Below are positions 6,750 through 9,863 of a DNA stretch of 9,863 bases, piece after piece. This DNA is from Planctomycetota bacterium (lineage in GTDB: Bacteria > Planctomycetota > Planctomycetia > Pirellulales > Thermoguttaceae): NCBI GenBank assembly GCA_025356915.1, contig JANXQG010000459.1, forward strand, positions 1-9,863. Reading direction: 5' to 3'. The notes beneath the pieces are model-generated. The model searched no databases. It was not told where the DNA came from and was given only the letters and a program-made list of their open reading frames with translations. The position numbers and the translations under genes are program-made. Positions within the stretch are counted from its first letter, which is position 1; each line of letters starts with the position of its first letter.

Positions 6750-7376
6750 TTACTTGGAGCAAAGCTCGACGATCAACTGCGTCCTGGCTGGAATCGACAC
6801 ATCGGCCGGTCCCGGCAAACGGAGCACATGTCCCTCAAGCTCCGGACTGTCTGACAGGCTAAGGAAGTCAGGAACCTCCCGGCCATGGGCCACCCTGTTC
6901 GCCTGAGCCAGGGTCTGGCTCTTGGTACGAACCTTGATTCGGATCACGTCACCCGCACGAACCAAGTAGCTGGGGATATTAAGCAGCCGGCCATTGACGG
7001 TAATGTGGCAATGGGTGACCATCAAGCGGGCTTGGGAACGCGATTGGGCTATACCCAAACGAGCAACGATATTGTCCAAACGACGTTCCAGCAGCACCAT
7101 TAAAGCATCGCCCGTGTGACCTTTGGTCCGCTCGGCGTGCTCAAAGTAATTGCGGAACTGTCGCTCCATGACGCCGTAGTATCGCTTCACCTTCTGCTTC
7201 TCGCGAAGGCGAAGGGCATACTCGGTCGGCTTGCTGCGACGGCTGATGGTCATGCCCGGTGGCGACTCGCGCCGCTCGAACGAACACTTTGACGTATCGC
7301 AACGTGTGCCCTTAAGGAACAACTTCGTTCCTTCGCGACGACACAACCGGCAAACGGGTGAAATTTGACGTGCCAT
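6750..7376 (-). CDS. rpsD: 30S ribosomal protein S4, zinc-binding form
   Basis: S4 is a primary 16S rRNA binder that starts small-subunit assembly. The 208-residue length is normal. The N-terminus carries four cysteines (Cys9, Cys12, Cys26, Cys31), the C+ zinc-binding version. The S4 RNA-binding domain is visible from about 98 (RRLDNIVARLGIAQSRSQAR, then HCHITVNGRLLNIPSYLVRAGD). The start is the ATG at 7376 with GGGGAG 11 nt upstream, overlapping the rpsK stop. In E. coli S4 represses the alpha operon by binding its leader mRNA; the structured leader of this operon makes similar control a reasonable guess, but nothing here proves it. Confidence 0.98.
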   Translation of the reverse strand: MARQISPVCRLCRREGTKLFLKGTRCDTSKCSFERRESPPGMTISRRSKPTEYALRLREKQKVKRYYGVMERQFRNYFEHAERTKGHTGDALMVLLERRLDNIVARLGIAQSRSQARLMVTHCHITVNGRLLNIPSYLVRAGDVIRIKVRTKSQTLAQANRVAHGREVPDFLSLSDSPELEGHVLRLPGPADVSIPARTQLIVELCSK

Positions 7377-7387
7377 AATTGTTTATT

Positions 7388-7393
7388 CTCCCC
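7388..7393 (-). promoter_or_regulatory. Shine-Dalgarno of rpsD overlapping the rpsK stop
   Basis: GGGGAG on the minus strand lies 11 nt before the rpsD ATG and shares a base with the rpsK TAG stop codon. This fits translational coupling of S11 and S4. Confidence 0.7.
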
Positions 7394-7791
7394 TAGACGC
7401 GACGACGCTTCTTCGGCCGGCAACCGTTGTGCGGCAAAGGCGTGACATCTTCAATTGACTTGATCTTCAAACCAGCCGCCTGTAAGGACGTGATCGCGCT
7501 TTCACGACCGCTGCCAGGACCGCGGACCTTCACGTCGACTTCCTTCATGCCGTGCTTGATTGCCTTATCGGCAACTTGCTGAGCAGACATCTGCCCGGCG
7601 AATGGTGTACTCTTGCGACTGCCCTTGAAACCGCTCGTGCCAGCACTGGCCCAGCACAGCACGTCACCCTTGGCATCGGTGATGGTGATCGTTGTGTTGT
7701 TGAACGTCGCCTTGATGTGCGCCACACCCACGACGACATTGCGACGAACTTTCCGCCGCGCCTGCTGCGATTGTGGTTTTGGATTTGCCAC
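7393..7791 (-). CDS. rpsK: 30S ribosomal protein S11
   Basis: The protein has 132 residues, the normal size. It belongs to the 30S platform and contacts 16S rRNA near the E site. Recognisable segments are GVAHIKATFNNTTITITDAKGD (about 22-43), WASAGTSGFKGSRKSTPFA and VKVRGPGSGRESAI, ending in the basic tail RPKKRRRV. The start is GTG (7789-7791). GGAG at 7803-7806 is 11 nt upstream and supports it, and the basic MANPKPQSQQARRKVRR N-terminus fits the family. It follows rpsM after an unusually long 162-bp gap that contains two stem-loops. Confidence 0.98.
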   Translation of the reverse strand: MANPKPQSQQARRKVRRNVVVGVAHIKATFNNTTITITDAKGDVLCWASAGTSGFKGSRKSTPFAGQMSAQQVADKAIKHGMKEVDVKVRGPGSGRESAITSLQAAGLKIKSIEDVTPLPHNGCRPKKRRRV

Positions 7792-7802
7792 GATGCTTTT
7801 CG

Positions 7803-7806
7803 CTCC
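7803..7806 (-). promoter_or_regulatory. Shine-Dalgarno supporting the GTG start of rpsK
   Basis: GGAG on the minus strand, 11 nt upstream of the GTG. There is no nearby in-frame ATG that would keep the conserved N-terminus, so this site decides the start. Confidence 0.55.
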
Positions 7807-7815
7807 GATCTAAAA

Positions 7816-7830
7816 CCGGTAAGTAACCGG
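7816..7830 (-). other. Small stem-loop with T-run upstream of rpsK
   Basis: On the minus strand CCGGT and ACCGG form a 5-bp stem with a 5-nt loop, followed directly by TTTTAG. It has the shape of a weak intrinsic terminator or attenuator, 9 nt before the rpsK Shine-Dalgarno. The stem is short, so strong termination is unlikely. Confidence 0.35.
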
Positions 7831-7910
7831 AAGTGCCTAGTGCCATGACCTCTGTTCTGTAACCCGTAACAACCCCGTGGGGTGGACTTCCGAGTCTGTC
7901 TTTACTCACA

Positions 7911-7933
7911 AGGACGGACCGGAGGCCCATCCT
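7911..7933 (-). other. Ten-base-pair RNA hairpin in the rpsM-rpsK gap
   Basis: In minus-strand RNA, AGGAUGGGCC pairs with GGUCCGUCCU around a UCC loop: ten consecutive pairs, two of them G-U wobbles. On the plus strand the same two positions become A-C mismatches, so the helix is complete only in the transcribed operon RNA. It starts 20 nt after the rpsM stop and has no U-run, which argues for a spacer or regulatory structure over a terminator. Confidence 0.5.
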
Positions 7934-7953
7934 GATGTATCTTACAATCCGCG

Positions 7954-8337
7954 TTACCGCAGATCCTTCACGCCCTTCTTCCCGGCGACCGTCTTCTTCG
8001 GACCCTTTCGGGTACGGGCGTTCGTGCGAGTTCGCTGGCCGCGTACGGGCAGTCCGCGACGATGGCGGATGCCTCGATAACAGGCAATGTCACGCAACCG
8101 CAAAATGTTCTGGTTGATTTGACGCCGCAACTGGCCCTCGACTACGTAGTCCTTATCCAGAAGGGCAGCCATACGAGCAAGTTCGTCTTCTCGAAGTTCC
8201 TTGGCCCTGGCCTGCGGGTTGACGCCAGCCTTGTGACACAAATCGCGAGCGATCTTCGGCCCGACGCCATAAAGATACTGCAAGGCAATCACGGTCGGAC
8301 GATCGTTCGGAATATCAACACCCAGCAAACGTGGCAT
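7954..8337 (-). CDS. rpsM: 30S ribosomal protein S13
   Basis: The protein has 127 residues, slightly longer than the usual 115-125. S13 sits in the 30S head and contacts 50S and tRNA. MPRLLGVDIPNDRPTVIALQ opens the protein, then YGVGPKIARDLC (helix-two-turn-helix region), CYRGIRHRRGLPVRGQRTRTNARTRKG (about 88-114), the rRNA/tRNA-contact tail, and a basic end. The start is the ATG at 8337, with a strong GAGGAG 9 nt upstream. It follows rpmJ after 92 bp. Confidence 0.98.
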   Translation of the reverse strand: MPRLLGVDIPNDRPTVIALQYLYGVGPKIARDLCHKAGVNPQARAKELREDELARMAALLDKDYVVEGQLRRQINQNILRLRDIACYRGIRHRRGLPVRGQRTRTNARTRKGPKKTVAGKKGVKDLR

Positions 8338-8346
8338 ATCTGAACA

Positions 8347-8352
8347 CTCCTC
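8347..8352 (-). promoter_or_regulatory. Shine-Dalgarno of rpsM
   Basis: GAGGAG on the minus strand, 9 nt before the ATG at 8337. It is the strongest ribosome binding site in the window and fixes the S13 start. Confidence 0.7.
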
Positions 8353-8388
8353 AATTCAACCCGGAAACACCCAGGCACTTTTCACTTC

Positions 8389-8401
8389 CCGCAGGCTGCG
8401 G
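8389..8401 (-). other. Small hairpin in the rpmJ-rpsM gap
   Basis: CCGCA and TGCGG form a 5-bp stem with a 3-nt loop, about 37 nt before the rpsM Shine-Dalgarno. It has no T-run. It may be part of a larger leader fold for S13, or chance. Confidence 0.25.
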
Positions 8402-8429
8402 TTATTTGGCGGTTTCTCACCCGTTTTCA

Positions 8430-8543
8430 TCAACCCTGACGCTGCTTATGACGCGGATTGGTACAGACGACAAAGATCACACCACGACGGCGGACGATCT
8501 TACAATGTTCGCAAATTCGTTTGACGCTGGCTCGGACTTTCAT
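8430..8543 (-). CDS. rpmJ: 50S ribosomal protein L36, zinc-binding form (37 aa)
   Basis: The minus strand from ATG 8543 to TGA 8430 encodes MKVRASVKRICEHCKIVRRR and continues to a basic end, the full 37-residue L36. Cys11, Cys14, Cys27 and His32 form the zinc site, so this is the C+ type. L36 is a small late-assembly 50S protein. The gene stands between map and rpsM as in many bacteria, but infA, often next to it, is absent. No strong Shine-Dalgarno is visible; GGGTG at 8551-8555 is the nearest candidate. It is the first gene downstream of the promoter at 8697-8726. Confidence 0.97.
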   Translation of the reverse strand: MKVRASVKRICEHCKIVRRRGVIFVVCTNPRHKQRQG

Positions 8544-8690
8544 GGCTCGACACCCGTTTTCTAAGGAAGCTGCTTCAAAACCACCTCGCGCAGGCGAGAC
8601 GCTTAGGTTACAAGCTCGGTTTCAAAACAGCTTTCAAGGCCAAACCCAACCGGGCCCAGACTTGGTTCAGGGTTCCGGAAAGAGGCAAAG
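8544..8690 (-). promoter_or_regulatory. Predicted structured 5' leader of the rpmJ-rpsM-rpsK-rpsD-rpoA-rplQ operon
   Basis: This is the sequence between the predicted transcription start and rpmJ, about 147 nt with no open frame of note. Two stem-loops are visible in minus-strand RNA. The first uses AACCC-UG-AACC (8674-8664) with GGUU-GGGUU (8651-8643): nine pairs, a 2-nt bulge and a 12-nt loop. The second (8601-8582) is an 8-bp stem, CGUCUCGC with GCGAGGUG including two wobbles, around the loop CUGC. Its position ahead of an operon containing S4 suggests an autoregulatory r-protein leader. That role is inferred, and I do not recognise a described leader class. Confidence 0.45.
8591..8612 (-). 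repeat. Short palindromic repeat, copy 2 (REP-like)
   Basis: On the minus strand this matches the plus-strand element at 4233-4254 in 18 of 22 bases, with 12 of 13 in the core AAGCGTCTCGCCT. Here it forms one side of the second leader stem-loop, so a dispersed element may have been incorporated into the leader. Confidence 0.4.
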
Positions 8691-8696
8691 TACATC

Positions 8697-8726
8697 AGTA
8701 TAATGCACAGGGGCCATATACTTCAA
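8697..8726 (-). promoter_or_regulatory. Sigma-70-type promoter for the rpmJ-led operon
   Basis: On the minus strand TTGAAG (-35, 8726-8721) and TATACT (-10, 8702-8697) are separated by 18 bp. The upstream side (about 8734-8772) is AT-rich with A/T runs, like an UP element. A start near 8690 would give a leader of about 147 nt before rpmJ. The site lies about 50 bp after the map stop, so it would add transcription of the alpha-operon genes independent of secY-adk-map. Confidence 0.6.
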
Positions 8727-8732
8727 GGCCCC
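8710..8732. repeat. Inverted repeat overlapping the -35 region
   Basis: GGGGCC (8710-8715) and GGCCCC (8727-8732) are perfect arms around 11 bp that contain the -35 hexamer and part of the spacer. It could be an operator for a dimeric repressor. It could also be a stem-loop of read-through map mRNA, but no T-run follows on the minus strand. Confidence 0.4.
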
Positions 8733-8776
8733 CGGCCAATAAATTTTTTATCTAAGTTCCAATTTTTTTCTTTCCC

Positions 8777-9577
8777 TCACCAACTCTCTCCATTCGGTCC
8801 TGCGGTCAGCACCACAGGCCCCGACTCGGTAACGGCAATCGTATGCTCAAAATGGGCACTCGGCTTGCCGTCGGCAGTCGATTGGGTCCATTGGTCGGGC
8901 TGGACGCGAACCTCCTTCGTGCCCATATTCACCATAGGCTCAACCGCGATTACCCTGCCAGGTACGAGACGGAAGTCGTTTCTTCCCCGGCGGTAGCCGC
9001 GTTTTACAAAGTTCGGCACCTGCGGATCTTCGTGCATGTTGCGACCGATGCCATGGCCGACAAAGTCTTCAACCACGGAAAAGCCTGCCTTGCGAACAAA
9101 AGTCTGCATCTCCTCCGCCACCTCGCTCCACCAACGCCGTTGTCCTATCCGCTGGATGGCTAGGTGAAGCACATCGCGGGTAACGTCCAGCAGCCGCTGC
9201 ACTTCGGGGGCAATCTTCCCCACCGGCAACGTCACCGCTGCATCCCCGCACCAACCGTTATATTTGCAACCCGTATCGACGCTCACCACATCACCTTCGA
9301 CCAGTTTCCGCTTGCCCGGAATACCGTGAACAACCTCGCGATTGATCGAGATACAAGTCACGGCCGGAAAGGTCGGGCCGCCTTCGATGGAGTTTGGATA
9401 GAACTTAAACAGCGGCTCGGCATTGTGTTGGCGGTAAAAATTTTCAATGGCAGCGTCAATTTCGATTGTCGCTACGCTCGGCTTGACCAATTTTCTGACC
9501 ATATCGAAGGTCTCCCACACGAGAAGACCTGCTTTTCGCATTTGGGCGATTTCTCGCGGTGACCGAAGGATTTCCAC
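8777..9577 (-). CDS. map: Methionine aminopeptidase, type I
   Basis: The protein has 266 residues, normal for type I. It removes the initiator methionine from new proteins and uses a two-metal site. The expected ligands are all visible: Asp101 and Asp112 in VDTGCKYNGWCGD, His175 in VGHGIGRNMHEDP, Glu213 in AVEPMVNMG and Glu244 in AHFEHTIAVT, with the substrate-site His84 in VVHGIPG. A slightly longer basic loop (GYRRGRNDFR, about 194-203) precedes the Glu213 strand. The start is GTG at 9577: GGAG (9589-9592) inside the end of adk lies 11 nt upstream, and MEILRSPREIAQMRKAG fits the family N-terminus. It begins 8 bp after the adk stop, so translational coupling is likely. Confidence 0.98.
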   Translation of the reverse strand: MEILRSPREIAQMRKAGLLVWETFDMVRKLVKPSVATIEIDAAIENFYRQHNAEPLFKFYPNSIEGGPTFPAVTCISINREVVHGIPGKRKLVEGDVVSVDTGCKYNGWCGDAAVTLPVGKIAPEVQRLLDVTRDVLHLAIQRIGQRRWWSEVAEEMQTFVRKAGFSVVEDFVGHGIGRNMHEDPQVPNFVKRGYRRGRNDFRLVPGRVIAVEPMVNMGTKEVRVQPDQWTQSTADGKPSAHFEHTIAVTESGPVVLTAGPNGESW

Positions 9578-9585
9578 GCCAGGAA

Positions 9586-9863
9586 CTACTCCAGTACGCT
9601 AGCAAATGGCTCTAGCACGACCTGGGCGCGGCCGAACACATCCTCGACGCTGCCGGATCCATCAATTGTCTTTAGCAACCCTTTGGAACTGTAGTAATCC
9701 AGGAGCGGCTCGGTCTGCTGACGATAAGTATCCAGACGGCGACGAATCACTTCCGGCTTATCGTCGGCCCGCCCGCGGCTAGCTAATCGCTCGAACAACG
9801 CTTCTTCCGGCACGTGCAACTCGAGTACAACATGCAGTGGCGTCTTCCGTTGGGCGAGCATCA
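9586..9863 (-). CDS. adk: Adenylate kinase, C-terminal part; 5' end outside window
   Basis: The frame runs off the right edge, and the ATG at 9861 is internal (…MLAQRKTPLHVVLEL). Adenylate kinase interconverts ATP + AMP with 2 ADP. Visible parts are the strand HVVLELHVPEEALFERL, then RLASRGRADDKPEVIRRRLD, YRQQTEPLLDYY and the C-terminal KTIDGSGSVEDVF. The region between RLASRGR and DDKPE is very short, so this is the short-LID form without the extended, often zinc-binding LID domain. The ATP loop lies outside the window. Position before map matches the usual secY-adk-map order. Confidence 0.95.
   Translation of the reverse strand, partial: MLAQRKTPLHVVLELHVPEEALFERLASRGRADDKPEVIRRRLDTYRQQTEPLLDYYSSKGLLKTIDGSGSVEDVFGRAQVVLEPFASVLE

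Noticed and set aside
7664..7930. Minus-strand 88-codon frame spanning the rpsM-rpsK gap
   Set aside because: It runs out of frame into rpsK, and its product has no family resemblance. The gap is better explained by RNA hairpins.
8571..8581. GAAGC/GCTTC palindrome near the rpmJ start
   Set aside because: The loop would be a single base, so it cannot form a stable hairpin as drawn.
8544..8776. Possible infA (IF-1) gene between map and rpmJ, as in Bacillus
   Set aside because: The gap is only 233 bp, holds no frame resembling IF-1, and is filled by the promoter and leader.

Overview
The window is chromosomal DNA from a bacterium, most likely a planctomycete of the Pirellulales type. The lineage is inferred from an enlarged ribosomal protein L17, a roughly 1,120-residue protein joining a GHMP kinase to a UTP-type pyrophosphorylase, wide hairpin-rich gaps inside a ribosomal protein operon, and moderately high GC. 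No marker gene proves it.

Layout. (1) Positions 1-675 (+): the 3' end of a hybrid sensor kinase gene (ATPase end plus receiver domain). (2) Positions 676-858: a short convergent gap that may encode a small membrane protein. (3) Positions 859-4218 (-): a large two-domain sugar-nucleotide enzyme with an N-terminal fucokinase-like GHMP kinase and a C-terminal UDP-sugar pyrophosphorylase-like domain. (4) Positions 4219-4345: a gap with an intrinsic terminator and a short palindromic repeat. (5) Positions 4346 to the right edge (-): adk (partial), map, rpmJ, rpsM, rpsK, rpsD, rpoA, rplQ and then an HExxH metallopeptidase gene. Apart from the last gene, this is the classic 3' end of the spc operon followed by the alpha operon, with no infA between map and rpmJ.

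How the genes work together. Adk and Map supply nucleotide balance and N-terminal Met removal. L36, S13, S11, S4 and L17 are ribosomal proteins, and RpoA is the RNA polymerase alpha subunit. A promoter with near-consensus elements lies between map and rpmJ and gives a predicted leader of about 147 nt with two stem-loops. The gaps rpmJ-rpsM (92 bp), rpsM-rpsK (162 bp) and rpoA-rplQ (123 bp) each hold stem-loops. Two of these structures pair fully only as RNA from the transcribed strand. The metallopeptidase follows rplQ closely and is followed at once by an intrinsic terminator, so it looks like the last cistron of the operon.

The best candidates for undescribed biology are the structured leader and spacers of the alpha operon, the kinase/pyrophosphorylase with an atypical kinase phosphate loop, and the metallopeptidase attached to the operon. 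I saw no mobile element, CRISPR array, tRNA or rRNA.
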